A stretch of 64,000 nucleotides of DNA. Origin: an uncultured Oscillibacter sp. Its GTDB lineage: Bacteria; Bacillota; Clostridia; Oscillospirales; Oscillospiraceae. Both the position numbers and the translations under genes were made by a program. Each line of letters starts with the position of its first letter. Position 1 is the first letter of the stretch. The stretch is taken from positions 62,001-126,000 of the forward strand of contig CAJKKQ010000004.1 in the NCBI GenBank assembly GCA_905200545.1. The letters are read 5' to 3'. Below the pieces are notes generated by a model. It did not search any database. It had not been told where the DNA came from and was given only the letters and a program-made list of their open reading frames with translations. Positions 40,395 through 48,765 of the stretch are shown piece by piece.

Positions 40395-40661
40395 TCAGAT
40401 ACCCTCCAGGACTTCCCGGGCCCGCTCCAGATCCTCCGGCCGGACGGAGATGTAGTAGGTGTGCCGGTCGATACGGCCGTTGGGGCCGAAATCCCGGTGG
40501 TCCAGCTTGGCGCCGCAGCCGCAAAGAGGCGGCTCCGTATCGTAAAAGCCGGACTCCATGATCTTGATGCCCGCCTCTTTCAGTGCCTGTTTGGCGGCAT
40601 TCCAGCGGCCCTTGTCGCCCCAGACCTCAAAGGCCTTCTCCCTCTTTCCGAACAGCGCCAT
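40395..40661 (-). CDS. Conserved-looking small protein with a Cys-Gly-Cys motif
   Basis: The protein has 88 residues. It begins MALFGKREKAFEVWGDKGRW and ends in an alpha-helical ISVRPEDLERAREVLEGI. A central LCGCGAK segment could bind a metal, and the alpha/beta pattern suggests a small ferredoxin-like fold. I do not recognise the family. It is the last gene of the aldolase-mtnA-deoD operon, starting 3 bases after the deoD stop codon, so it is cotranscribed and probably translationally coupled. Confidence 0.7.
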   Translation of the reverse strand: MALFGKREKAFEVWGDKGRWNAAKQALKEAGIKIMESGFYDTEPPLCGCGAKLDHRDFGPNGRIDRHTYYISVRPEDLERAREVLEGI

Positions 40662-40664
40662 GGC

Positions 40665-41399
40665 TCATTCCTCCAGGGACTTCCAGGCAGTCTCCAGGGC
40701 GATCTCCATCATCTCGTGGAAGGAGTCCTGGCGCTCCTGGGCGTTCAGGGCCTCCCCGGTGAAGATGTGGTCGGAGATGGTCAGGATGGCCAACGCCCGC
40801 TTGCCCAGCCGCTGGGCGGTCCAGTAGAGGCCCGCCGCTTCCATTTCCAGGGCCAGAATACCGAACTTGCGGTACATCTCCCCAGCCTCGGGATTGTCGT
40901 TATAGAACTGGTCGGCGGTGAACACCTGGCCTACATCCGCCCGGACCCCCAGCTGCTCCGCTGCCGCCACAGCATCCCGCAGCAATCCGTAGTCCGCGGT
41001 GGCGCACAGCTGCCCCGGGAAGCGGTACTGGTCGGCAAAGTGGGAGTTGGTGGAAGCGCCCAGGGCGATGACCACGTCCCGGACTTTCACGTTGTCCCCG
41101 ATGCCGCCGGCGGAGCCGATGCGGATGATGGTGTCCACCCCGAAAAACTGATAGAGCTCATAGCTGTAAATGCCCACGGAAGGCACGCCCATACCGTGGC
41201 CCATGACGGAGATCTTCTTGCCCTTGTAGGTACCGGTGTAGCCCAGCATGTTGCGCACCGTGTTGAAGCACATGGGATTTTCCAGATAGTGCTCCGCCAC
41301 GTACTTGGCCCGCAGGGGATCGCCGGGCATCAGCACCGCCTTGGCGATCTGGGATTCATCCGCCGCGATGGAGGCGGAGGGGGATTCTTTGATGGCCAT
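40665..41399 (-). CDS. deoD: Purine-nucleoside phosphorylase, DeoD type
   Basis: The protein has 244 residues, the NP-I hexameric type. It splits purine nucleosides with phosphate to base and (deoxy)ribose-1-phosphate. Blocks are VLMPGDPLRAKYVAEHYLEN, MGHGMGVPSVGIYSYELYQF, RIGSAGGIG, LALEMEAAGLY (ribose-binding Glu) and LTISDHIFTGE (catalytic Asp). The start is ATG 41399 with AAGGAGG upstream; an in-frame upstream start overlaps mtnA in another frame and is not used. Placed behind mtnA and an aldolase gene, it may act on 5'-deoxyadenosine or methylthioadenosine. That is inference. Confidence 0.93.
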   Translation of the reverse strand: MAIKESPSASIAADESQIAKAVLMPGDPLRAKYVAEHYLENPMCFNTVRNMLGYTGTYKGKKISVMGHGMGVPSVGIYSYELYQFFGVDTIIRIGSAGGIGDNVKVRDVVIALGASTNSHFADQYRFPGQLCATADYGLLRDAVAAAEQLGVRADVGQVFTADQFYNDNPEAGEMYRKFGILALEMEAAGLYWTAQRLGKRALAILTISDHIFTGEALNAQERQDSFHEMMEIALETAWKSLEE

Positions 41400-41434
41400 A
41401 TTGTAATTCCTCCTTGTATGATTTTCGTCAGATA

Positions 41435-42505
41435 TTACGCTTTGTTGTCGAAGAGTGCCGCCAAGCTCTGGGTAAACGGCGGGCGGCAGATGCCCTTTTC
41501 CGTGACGATAGCGGTGATGAGGTCGTGGTCCGTCACGTCGAAGGCCGGGTTGTAGCACTTCACCTCCGGAAGTGCCATGGGTTTTTCATACCACATGGTC
41601 TTGATCTCCTCCGGATCCCGCTCCTCAATGGGAATATGGGCCCCGTCGGGGCAGGCCATATCAATGGTGGAGGTGGGCCCCAGCACATAAAAGGGGATGC
41701 CGTAGTGTTTTGCCAGGATAGCCACGCCGGAAGTGCCGATCTTGTTGGCGGTATCCCCGTTGGCAGCCACCCGGTCACAGCCCACGAAGCAGGCCTGAAC
41801 CCACCCGTTCTTCATGACGATGGAGGCCATGTTGTCGCAGATGAGGGTCACGTCCACCCCCGCCCGCTGGAGCTCGTAGCTGGTGAGGCGGGCTCCCTGC
41901 AAAAGGGGCCGGGTCTCGTCGGAGAACACATGGAAGCTCATGCCCCGCTCCGTCCCCAGCAGGATGGGGCCCAGGGCCGTTCCGTACCGGGAAGTGGCAA
42001 GGGGCCCGGCATTACAGTGGGTCAGGATGCCGTCCCCGTCTTTTACCAAGGTCAGTCCGTACTCCGAGATGGCGGTGCACTTTTCGATATCGTCCCGGTG
42101 GATGGCCACGGCCTTTTCGTACAGGGCCTCCAGTACCGCCTTCCGAGGCTCCTCCCGGTGAGCCCGGGCAGTCTCCACCATGGCCCGGGCTGCCCAGCTG
42201 AGATTCACCGCCGTGGGCCGGGCGCTCACCAGGTAATCGGCATAGGCTTCCAGCCGGGCCTGGAAGTCCTCCCCCTCCGGGATGGACCGGGAGAGCACAT
42301 ACAGGCAGTAGGCCGCGCAGATGCCGATGGCCGGAGCTCCCCGGACCCGGAGGGCCTTGATAGCCTCGTACATCTCCTCCGCCGTCTCCAGCGGGATCTC
42401 CCGCTCCTCACCGGGAAGCAAGGTCTGGTCGATAATGAAGAGGGTCTCGCTGTCCTTGTCATAGCGGATATTGGCCGCTGCGATCACGTTTTGTATGTCC
42501 TTCAT
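41435..42505 (-). CDS. mtnA: S-methyl-5-thioribose-1-phosphate isomerase family enzyme
   Basis: The protein has 356 residues, the eIF2B-like isomerase fold. It interconverts methylthioribose-1-phosphate (or 5-deoxyribose-1-phosphate) and the corresponding ribulose-1-phosphate. Catalytic Cys is in [20 protein letters not shown] near residue 160, and catalytic Asp is in [19 protein letters not shown] near 245. [19 protein letters not shown] is the substrate-binding start. It overlaps the aldolase gene by 4 bases and is followed by deoD. No mtnB, mtnC or mtnD genes are present, so a full methionine salvage pathway is not evident and the DHAP shunt is more likely. Confidence 0.93.
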   Translation of the reverse strand: MKDIQNVIAAANIRYDKDSETLFIIDQTLLPGEEREIPLETAEEMYEAIKALRVRGAPAIGICAAYCLYVLSRSIPEGEDFQARLEAYADYLVSARPTAVNLSWAARAMVETARAHREEPRKAVLEALYEKAVAIHRDDIEKCTAISEYGLTLVKDGDGILTHCNAGPLATSRYGTALGPILLGTERGMSFHVFSDETRPLLQGARLTSYELQRAGVDVTLICDNMASIVMKNGWVQACFVGCDRVAANGDTANKIGTSGVAILAKHYGIPFYVLGPTSTIDMACPDGAHIPIEERDPEEIKTMWYEKPMALPEVKCYNPAFDVTDHDLITAIVTEKGICRPPFTQSLAALFDNKA

Positions 42506-43170
42506 GGTGTCTCCTCTCTCACCTGCCGCAGCTGCCGGTACATGCCCTGCATGCTCCGAAGCTCCGCGGTCTCCTCCTGCGTCAGGGCTACCGGGTCCCC
42601 CAGCAGCCGGGCATTGAGCAGAATCTTGGCGGTGTGCTCCACAGTCTCCATCCGGTCAAAAGCCTCCCACAGATCTTCGCCCCAGGTGAGGGCGCCGTGG
42701 TTGGCCAGCAGCACCGCACAGTGGTCAGCCAGATACGGCTCCACGCTCCGGGGCACCTCGTCGGTGGAGAGCATGGCAAAGGACGGCGTACAGGGCACGG
42801 CCCCCAGCCCCGTCACCAGCTCGGAAAGATACGGCGTCTCCATCCCCCGGCGGCACACGGCAAAGGCCGTGGATACCGGTGGATGGGCGTGAACCACCGC
42901 CCCCACGTCCGGACGGCCCCGGTACACGGCCAGGTGCATTTTGGTCTCCGAGGAGGGATGGCGGTTTCCCTCCAGCACGTTGCCCTCCAGATCCGTCACC
43001 AGCAGCATATCCGGTGTCAGGCGTCCCTTGGAGACCCCGGAGGGCGTCACCAGCAGCCGGTCCGGCGCCGTTTTCATGGAGAGATTGCCGTCATTGGCGG
43101 CCACATACCCCCGGTCGTAGAGGAGTTTTCCCACGGCGCACATCAGCGCCCTCTCCGCCTCATAGGTCAT
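42502..43170 (-). CDS. Class II aldolase (fuculose-phosphate aldolase/Ald2-like)
   Basis: The protein has 222 residues, of the zinc-dependent AraD/FucA family. The three zinc histidines are in [14 protein letters not shown] (two) and [20 protein letters not shown] (one). The catalytic glutamate is in [21 protein letters not shown] and [10 protein letters not shown] form the phosphate pocket. It is the first gene of the operon, ahead of mtnA with a 4-base overlap. In known DHAP-shunt clusters such an aldolase cleaves 5-deoxyribulose-1-phosphate or methylthioribulose-1-phosphate to DHAP and an aldehyde. Classical fuculose use is the alternative, but no fucose genes are nearby. Confidence 0.88.
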   Translation of the reverse strand: MTYEAERALMCAVGKLLYDRGYVAANDGNLSMKTAPDRLLVTPSGVSKGRLTPDMLLVTDLEGNVLEGNRHPSSETKMHLAVYRGRPDVGAVVHAHPPVSTAFAVCRRGMETPYLSELVTGLGAVPCTPSFAMLSTDEVPRSVEPYLADHCAVLLANHGALTWGEDLWEAFDRMETVEHTAKILLNARLLGDPVALTQEETAELRSMQGMYRQLRQVREETP

Positions 43171-43208
43171 ACCGCTGCCTCCTTCGCCCTGTTGTTCGAT
43201 TCCTTTTC

Positions 43209-43237
43209 AGTTTAGCGCAATTCTCCCTGGGGCGCAA
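43209..43237 (-). promoter_or_regulatory. Possible promoter of the aldolase-mtnA-deoD operon
   Basis: On the minus strand TTGCGC (43232-43237) and TAAACT (43209-43214) are separated by 17 bases. Confidence 0.45.
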
Positions 43238-43265
43238 GAGGTTCCCCCAGTCCCCCCGCATAGAG

Positions 43266-43294
43266 TTGACATAACTTCCAGTAAATGATATGCT
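43266..43294 (+). promoter_or_regulatory. Sigma-A-like promoter of the lipoprotein gene at 43332
   Basis: A perfect TTGACA (43266-43271) and TATGCT (43289-43294) are separated by 17 bases. Confidence 0.65.
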
Positions 43295-43331
43295 CTTGTC
43301 ACCAAACCACGATGGATGGAGGCACCCCACC

Positions 43332-44051
43332 ATGATAAACGTTCGGAACACCCGGCGCCTGGCGGCACTGACCGCGCTGGTGCTGGTACTGCTGGCCGGC
43401 TGTGGTCAGAGCGGCGCTTCTCCCGACACGCCGCCGGGCGGCCATGCTCCGGAGGAAACGGAGACCGCCCAGACTGCATCCCCTTCCGACGAAACTGCTG
43501 CCCAAACGGAGTCCCCTTCCCAGAATGAGGCAGATACCGCAGTCAACCGTGGCGGAACGCCTGTAGACGCACTGCCGGAGGACCTGCCGGAGGAGGTGAC
43601 CTTCTGCAGCGGGGCCGGTGCCTGGCGAACCAATCTGTCTCTGGCCTGCGACGGTTCCTTCACGGGGCAATTCACAGACTGGGACTCCGCTGCCCAGTAC
43701 CCGAGCGGCCTCTATCGGATCTGCACCTTCAGTGGAACCTTTTCCGACCTGCGCCAGTTGGATGAACACAGCTACTCCATGATACTGGAGAATCTGACCT
43801 GTCAGGAGGCGGAGGGAGCGGAATGGGTGGAGGACGATACCCTCTACATCGGCTCCTCCCCTTATGGGCTGGAGGGCGGAACCGTGTTCTATCTCTACAC
43901 CCCGGAGACCTCCACCGATGTGCTGACCACCGAAGCCCTCCAGGTGGGATGGCCGGAGTGGAACCTGCCGGACACGGTGCCGGAGGGACAGCTGGGCTGC
44001 TGGATGCTGTACAATCAGGACATGGATCAGGCGTTTTTCTCCTATCAATAA
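43332..44051 (+). CDS. Hypothetical lipoprotein
   Basis: The protein has 239 residues and starts at ATG 43332 behind GGAGG. The signal peptide ends in the lipobox LLAGC. A linker rich in Ser, Thr, Glu and Gln (about 25-75) spaces a folded domain of about 160 residues from the membrane. The domain contains ASGAGAWRTNL-like and LACDGSFTGQFTDWD stretches and is probably beta-rich. I do not recognise a family. Structurally similar lipoproteins with a FTGxFxD core recur in Clostridia. It is monocistronic. Confidence 0.75.
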   Translation: MINVRNTRRLAALTALVLVLLAGCGQSGASPDTPPGGHAPEETETAQTASPSDETAAQTESPSQNEADTAVNRGGTPVDALPEDLPEEVTFCSGAGAWRTNLSLACDGSFTGQFTDWDSAAQYPSGLYRICTFSGTFSDLRQLDEHSYSMILENLTCQEAEGAEWVEDDTLYIGSSPYGLEGGTVFYLYTPETSTDVLTTEALQVGWPEWNLPDTVPEGQLGCWMLYNQDMDQAFFSYQ

Positions 44052-44057
44052 CAAGCA

Positions 44058-44095
44058 CGGCGGCGGCAGGAAATTCCTGCCGCCGCCGGATTTTT
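44058..44095 (+). terminator. Intrinsic terminator after the lipoprotein gene
   Basis: A 13-bp GC-rich stem (44058-44070 with 44076-44088) with an AAATT loop is followed by GATTTTT. Confidence 0.8.
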
Positions 44096-44125
44096 CCCTG
44101 GTCTTTTATGGAAACTCCGCCGCCG

Positions 44126-44647
44126 TTACGGGCGGACGATGTAGCCCTCTTTCCGGGGCTTGGGGGCGGGCACATCGCCGTCGATATACCCCAGGACGCA
44201 GTTGCCCACGCCCCGGTAGGTCTCCGGCAGGCCCCATTTCTTTAAAAGTTCCTTGCCCTCGGGCCGGTCAAAGGTTTCGATGGCCCGGTTCACCCAGCAG
44301 GAGCCCACGCCCAGAGACCAGGCGGCGGTCATCAGATTGCCCATCACCAAAGAGCCGTCCTGGAGCCAGTTGGCCGTCTCGCCGTCTGCCAGCACCACCA
44401 CCACGGTGGGGGCGCCGAAGAAGGGATCCACGCCAGGCTTGCCCCAGATCTCCGCGTTGAGAGCGGACATATAGGCGATGGTCTCCGGATCCTGCACCAC
44501 CACCATGACAGCAGACTGCCCGCCCTTGGCGGAGGCGGCCCAGGTGCCGGCGTCCAGGATGGCATCCAGGGTCTCCGGTGCCACCTGCTCCTTCTTGTAC
44601 TTACGGATGCTCCTGCGCTCCCGCAGGACTTTCAGAGTCTCATTCAT
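44126..44647 (-). CDS. Nitroreductase-family FMN protein
   Basis: The protein has 173 residues. The N-terminus LKVLRERRSIRKYKKEQVAP carries the FMN-phosphate-binding RRSIRKY block. A central ASAKGGQSAVMVVV, the SLGVGSCWVNRA segment and the C-terminal VLGYIDGDVPAPKPRK (FMN contact) complete the fold. Such enzymes reduce nitro groups, quinones or other small acceptors with NAD(P)H. The physiological substrate is unknown. AAAGGTGA precedes the ATG. It has its own promoter. Confidence 0.88.
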   Translation of the reverse strand: MNETLKVLRERRSIRKYKKEQVAPETLDAILDAGTWAASAKGGQSAVMVVVQDPETIAYMSALNAEIWGKPGVDPFFGAPTVVVVLADGETANWLQDGSLVMGNLMTAAWSLGVGSCWVNRAIETFDRPEGKELLKKWGLPETYRGVGNCVLGYIDGDVPAPKPRKEGYIVRP

Positions 44648-44669
44648 GATACATCACCTTTACAGAAAA

Positions 44670-44699
44670 AATATAGTTGTTATGAAAACCCCTCTCCAA
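44670..44699 (-). promoter_or_regulatory. Possible promoter of the nitroreductase gene
   Basis: On the minus strand TTGGAG (44694-44699) and TATATT (44670-44675) are separated by 18 bases. Confidence 0.45.
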
Positions 44700-44725
44700 G
44701 GGCTGGGATTCCACGCTATGGCGAC

Positions 44726-45487
44726 TTACTCCCCCAGAACCTGCTCCATCACCTGCCGGCAGGTCTGATACATCAGGATGGTGTCGATGCCGTAGGCCAG
44801 GAAGTTCAGGCCCGCGTCCAGCAATTCCCGGGCAAAGGCGGGATTCACCGCCAGGGCTCCCACCGGCACGCCGGCACGGTTGGCCTGTCCAATCATGTCC
44901 AGCAGGGCCGAGCGCACCTGGGGAGCCGTGGTGTCTCCCCCCAGGCCCATGGCCACCGAGAGATCCACAGGTCCCAGGAACACCGCCGCGATGTCCGGCG
45001 TGGACACGATCTCCGGGAAGTTCCGCACACCCTCCGGGGTCTCCACCAGGGGGATCACCGCCACCTGCCGGTTGGCCTGGGTGTAATACTCCGCCCCGCC
45101 CTTTCCATAGCAGTTGGCCCGGACGCCGGGGCAGGCGCCCCGCAGGCCCTCCGGCGCAAAGCGGCACAGCCGCACCGCCTGCCGGGCCTGCTCCGCCGTA
45201 TCCACATTGGGGACGATGATGCCGGAGGCTCCGAAATCCAGGCACTTCTTGATCCAGGTGGCGTCCAGGCACGGCACCCGGGCCAGCATGCACAGGTCCG
45301 CCGCCTCACCGGCCCGGATCATCTCCGCCGTCCGCTCCACGCCGTAATAGGTGTGCTCCAGATCCACCGCCGCATACCGGAATCCGGCGTAGGCCGACGC
45401 CTCCAGGAATTCCGGGGCTCCGGACTGCACAAACGTCCCCAAAAACGGCTTCTTTTCTTCCAACAGGCTGGAAAATGGAACTTTCAT
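44726..45487 (-). CDS. HpcH/HpaI-family aldolase
   Basis: The protein has 253 residues, a TIM barrel of the class II pyruvate aldolase type (GarL, HpaI). The N-terminus KKPFLGTFVQSGAPEFLEA is typical. The catalytic His is in AAVDLEHTYYGVERT, and metal ligands are probable in VIPLVETPEGVRN (Glu) and FLGPVDLSVAMG (Asp). It cleaves or forms 2-keto-3-deoxy sugar acids or related compounds; the true substrate is not indicated. An AGGAGGTA site precedes the ATG. It is transcribed alone from a good promoter. Confidence 0.88.
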   Translation of the reverse strand: MKVPFSSLLEEKKPFLGTFVQSGAPEFLEASAYAGFRYAAVDLEHTYYGVERTAEMIRAGEAADLCMLARVPCLDATWIKKCLDFGASGIIVPNVDTAEQARQAVRLCRFAPEGLRGACPGVRANCYGKGGAEYYTQANRQVAVIPLVETPEGVRNFPEIVSTPDIAAVFLGPVDLSVAMGLGGDTTAPQVRSALLDMIGQANRAGVPVGALAVNPAFARELLDAGLNFLAYGIDTILMYQTCRQVMEQVLGE

Positions 45488-45529
45488 CTGCTGTAATACC
45501 TCCTGCCGTTATGTGATTTCTTTCGTTTC

Positions 45530-45558
45530 ATTATAGCACACTTCTCCGGCAGCTCCAA
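45530..45558 (-). promoter_or_regulatory. Sigma-A promoter of the HpcH/HpaI aldolase gene
   Basis: On the minus strand TTGGAG (45553-45558) and a perfect TATAAT (45530-45535) are separated by 17 bases. Confidence 0.65.
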
Positions 45559-45598
45559 CGGATATTTGCGTCCGGGCGGAAAAACTTGCCGGCGCCGC

Positions 45599-45627
45599 TG
45601 GAAATTTCCGCTTTGCTCAGGTACAAT
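45599..45627 (+). promoter_or_regulatory. Possible promoter of the aminotransferase gene
   Basis: TGGAAA (45599-45604) and TACAAT (45622-45627) are separated by 17 bases. The -35 overlaps the 10-base palindrome GGAAATTTCC (45600-45609). Confidence 0.4.
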
Positions 45628-45662
45628 GGGAACATCTACATCAGTCATAAGGAGTGGTCTCC

Positions 45663-46826
45663 ATGCCCCAACCTCTTTCCCAGCGCACCGCCGACTTCAC
45701 CGATTCCATCATTCGCCGGATGACCCGGGTATCCATGAAATACAACGCCGTGAACCTCTCCCAGGGGTTCCCGGACTTTGATCCTCCCCGGGCGATCCTG
45801 GACCGCCTGGCCCAGGTGGCCTATGAGGGCCCCCATCAGTACTCCGTTACCTGGGGCGCCCAGAACTTCCGGGAGGCCCTGGCCAAAAAGCAGTCCCGCT
45901 TCATGGGCCGGACCATTGACCCCGACAAGGAAATCGTGGCCACCTGCGGGTCCACCGAGGCCATGATGTGCGCCATGATGACCGTCACCAACCCTGGTGA
46001 CAAGGTGGTGGTCTTCTCCCCCTTCTATGAAAACTACGGTGCGGACACCATCCTCTCCGGGGCGGAGCCCATCTATGTGCCTCTCCATCCCCCGGCTTTC
46101 ACCTTCGACGTGGACGAGCTGGAGGCCGCCTTCCGTCAGCACCCCAAGGCCCTGGTGCTGTGCAACCCCTCCAACCCCTGCGGCCGGGTGTTCACCCGGG
46201 AGGAACTTTTGACCATCGCGGAGATGGCCACCAAGTACGATGTCTACGTCATCACCGACGAGGTCTATGAGCACATCGTCTACGCACCCCATACCCACAC
46301 CTACTTTGCCACCCTCCCCGGCATGTGGAACCGCACCATCTCCTGCTCCTCCCTGTCCAAGACCTACTCCATCACCGGCTGGCGCCTGGGGTACATCATC
46401 GCCCAGGAGGATATCATCGAGCGGGCCAAGAAAGTCCACGATTTCCTGACGGTGGGCTGCGCCGCTCCCTTGCAGGAAGCGGTGATCCCCGCCCTGGAAT
46501 TCGGCCAGGACTACTATGACGAGCTCCTTGCCAAGTACACCCACAAGAAGGAGCTGTTTTTGAAGGGCCTGGACGATCTGCACATCGTCCATAACGACCC
46601 GGAAGGTGCCTACTACGTGCTGCTGGACATCAGCGAGTACGGCTACAGCAGCGACCTGCAGTTCTGCAAAAACCTGGCCCGGGAAGTGGGCGTGGGGGCC
46701 GTCCCCGGCTCCAGCTTCTTCCGTGAGCCGGTGAACCACCTGATCCGGCTGCACTTTGCCAAAAACGACGACACCCTCAACGAGGCTCTCAACCGCCTGG
46801 AGCGGATCCAGAAGCTGAAAAAGTAA
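45663..46826 (+). CDS. Class I/II PLP-dependent aminotransferase
   Basis: The protein has 387 residues. The N-terminal KYNAVNLSQGFPDFDPPRAI is typical of the kynurenine/methionine/aspartate aminotransferase group. PLP contacts include VLCNPSNPCGRVFTREEL, VITDEVYEHIVY, and the Schiff-base lysine in SSLSKTYSITGWRLGY near residue 236. VNHLIRLHFAKND provides the C-terminal carboxylate-binding arginine. The start is ATG 45663 with AAGGAG 9 bases upstream; GTG 45654 is too close to that site. The exact substrates are unresolved. Confidence 0.9.
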   Translation: MPQPLSQRTADFTDSIIRRMTRVSMKYNAVNLSQGFPDFDPPRAILDRLAQVAYEGPHQYSVTWGAQNFREALAKKQSRFMGRTIDPDKEIVATCGSTEAMMCAMMTVTNPGDKVVVFSPFYENYGADTILSGAEPIYVPLHPPAFTFDVDELEAAFRQHPKALVLCNPSNPCGRVFTREELLTIAEMATKYDVYVITDEVYEHIVYAPHTHTYFATLPGMWNRTISCSSLSKTYSITGWRLGYIIAQEDIIERAKKVHDFLTVGCAAPLQEAVIPALEFGQDYYDELLAKYTHKKELFLKGLDDLHIVHNDPEGAYYVLLDISEYGYSSDLQFCKNLAREVGVGAVPGSSFFREPVNHLIRLHFAKNDDTLNEALNRLERIQKLKK

Positions 46827-46829
46827 AGG

Positions 46830-46871
46830 AAGTCCCGGGATACGGAACGAACCGTATCCCGGGACTTTTTT
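46830..46871. terminator. Bidirectional intrinsic terminator
   Basis: A 16-bp stem (46830-46845 with 46852-46867) with a 6-base loop is followed by T6. It lies between convergent genes. Confidence 0.85.
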
Positions 46872-46890
46872 GCGCCGGTCCGCCGCCCCT

Positions 46891-48231
46891 TCACAGCTTG
46901 CGCCAGAGGGTCAGCATCATGGTGATAAAGCAGGCGCTGCCGCCCACCAGGTTGGAGATGGGCTCAGACCAGAAGACACCTTCCACCCCCATAAAGTTGG
47001 GCAGAATGAAGATGAGGGGCACCACCACCACCAGTTTGCGGAAGATGGAGAAGAAAATGGCGTAGCGGGCCCGGCCCAGCGCCGTGAAGGTGGACTGGCC
47101 GGAAAACTGCAGGGCCATGAAACAAAAGCCGAAGAAGTAAATATGCATCATCCGGGCACCCACTTCCACCAACTGGGGATTGTCGTTGAAGATCCGAATG
47201 AGCTCATGGGGGAACAAAAACACCACGCCCCAGGCCACCAGGGTGTAGGCCACGCAGATGCCTGTGGTGAACAGGATGCCCTTTTTCACCCGCGCATTTT
47301 CCTTTGCGCCGTAGTTATAGCCCAACACCGGCTGGGCGCCGCCGGTGATGCCGTTGGCGGGCATGGTCATCACCTCCCGGACGGAGTTGATGACGGTCAT
47401 GGCGCCGATGTACACATCGCCCCCCAGGCCGCTGAGGGCCCGGTTGTAGGCAAACTGGGTCACGCCGTTGGTAAAGGACATCATAAAATGGGAAAGGCCC
47501 AACTGCACCGTGTCCTTGAGGATATCCGGCTGCCATCTGACGCATTCCCGCCGCAGCTTCAACAGTGCTTTTTTCCCCGTCAAAAACCGCATGACCCACC
47601 AGGTGGCCAGGATCTGGGAGATCACCGTGGCCACGGCCGCTCCCCGCACGCCCATATTCAGCCCAAAGATCAAAAGGGGATCCAGCACCACGTTTACCGC
47701 CGCTCCGGCGGCAATGGTGATCATACCCGTGCGGCCGAAGCCCTGGCAGTTGATGAAGCCGTTCATCCCCAGGCTCATCATGGCGAAGAAGGTGCCCCAG
47801 ATATAAATGGCAAAGTAGTCCTTGGCATAGGGGAAGGTATCCTGGCTGGCGCCGAAGAGCCAGAGGATGGGATCCATAAACGCCACGCCGATGGCTGTCA
47901 GCACCAGAGCCGTCACCGCCAGCATGAAGCAGGAGGCACCCATGATCCGCTCCGCCTGGGCATCCTCCTTCCGTCCACGGGCGATGGAGCACAGGGGCGC
48001 GCCGCCCATGCCGTAGAGGTTGGTAAAGGCGGTGATGATATTGATGATGGGAAAGACGATGCCCACCCCGGTCAGGGCCAGGGAGGAGGCGCCGCCTCCG
48101 ATCCGGCCAATGAAAAAGCGGTCCGTGACATTGTAGAGCACGTTCACCAGCTGGGCTATGGTCATGGGGATCGCCATTGCCAGAATATTGCGGGCCATGC
48201 TGCCTTTACTGAAATCATGCTCTTCTCCCAC
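46891..48231 (-). CDS. MATE-family multidrug/solute efflux transporter
   Basis: The protein has 446 residues with about twelve hydrophobic helices. The N-terminus reads GEEHDFSKGSMARNILAMAI, then PMTIAQLVNVLYNVTDRFFI, the hallmark of the clostridial MATE group (DinF/NorM-like). LYGMGGAPLCSIARGRKEDA and NGITGGAQPVLGYNYGAKEN are the two pseudo-repeat loops. The start is GTG 48231, which keeps the conserved DFSKGS motif and has an AGAGGAG site upstream; ATG 48198 would remove the motif. These pumps exchange drugs or metabolites for Na+ or H+. The substrate is unknown. Confidence 0.9.
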   Translation of the reverse strand: MGEEHDFSKGSMARNILAMAIPMTIAQLVNVLYNVTDRFFIGRIGGGASSLALTGVGIVFPIINIITAFTNLYGMGGAPLCSIARGRKEDAQAERIMGASCFMLAVTALVLTAIGVAFMDPILWLFGASQDTFPYAKDYFAIYIWGTFFAMMSLGMNGFINCQGFGRTGMITIAAGAAVNVVLDPLLIFGLNMGVRGAAVATVISQILATWWVMRFLTGKKALLKLRRECVRWQPDILKDTVQLGLSHFMMSFTNGVTQFAYNRALSGLGGDVYIGAMTVINSVREVMTMPANGITGGAQPVLGYNYGAKENARVKKGILFTTGICVAYTLVAWGVVFLFPHELIRIFNDNPQLVEVGARMMHIYFFGFCFMALQFSGQSTFTALGRARYAIFFSIFRKLVVVVPLIFILPNFMGVEGVFWSEPISNLVGGSACFITMMLTLWRKL

Positions 48232-48414
48232 GGGATACGCGCTCCTCTCACGGTCCTTGTGACCTTGCCGGCATTGCCCCGCCCTGGGTCTCGCCTTTTT
48301 GGATACGGCGCAGATGCCTGATATGTTTATATTACCATATGGCAGCCGCCCCGTCCATCCCCTCTTCCCCGCATACCGCGGGTTTTCTTCCGGAGCGTCA
48401 ACCTGGGGTTCAGC

Positions 48415-48443
48415 GCATATCTGCCTTCTCGGGCGCATAGGAT
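48415..48443 (+). promoter_or_regulatory. spoIIID: Sigma-E-like promoter of spoIIID
   Basis: GCATATC (48415-48421) and CATAGGAT (48436-48443) are separated by 14 bases. The pattern resembles the mother-cell sigma-E consensus (KMATATT / CATAYAMT). In Bacillus spoIIID is transcribed by sigma-E. Confidence 0.55.
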
Positions 48444-48486
48444 GGACCAACAAGAGGTGGGGAGTGAAGGTGTTTTGAAGGGGAAC

Positions 48487-48723
48487 ATGGAAGAGCGGGC
48501 TCAGCGCCTGGCGGAGTACATCATCGAAAACCGGACTACGGTTCGCGCCGCCGCGCAGAAATTCGGCATCAGCAAATCCACCGTACATAAAGATATCTCC
48601 GAGCGACTGCCGCGTTTCAACGGGCCGCTGTACCAGCAGGTCAAGGAGGTGCTGGAGGTCAACAAGGCCCAGCGGCATATCCGGGGCGGCATCGCCACCC
48701 GCAAAAAGTACCGCGGCCAGTAA
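48487..48723 (+). CDS. spoIIID: Sporulation transcriptional regulator SpoIIID
   Basis: The protein has 78 residues. It is nearly all one conserved domain: ERAQRLAEYIIENRTTVRAA, the HTH FGISKSTVHKDISERLP, and the basic C-terminal helix (KAQRHIRGGIATRKKY). SpoIIID is the mother-cell DNA-binding protein that switches between sigma-E and sigma-K gene sets during endospore development. I chose ATG 48487, with AAGGGG upstream; an in-frame ATG at 48442 lies at or before the expected transcription start. A small unknown gene follows 42 bases later. Confidence 0.95.
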   Translation: MEERAQRLAEYIIENRTTVRAAAQKFGISKSTVHKDISERLPRFNGPLYQQVKEVLEVNKAQRHIRGGIATRKKYRGQ

Positions 48724-48765
48724 GCTCGCGGCGGATACCATAAGCAACAGGTTGGAGGGATTGAT

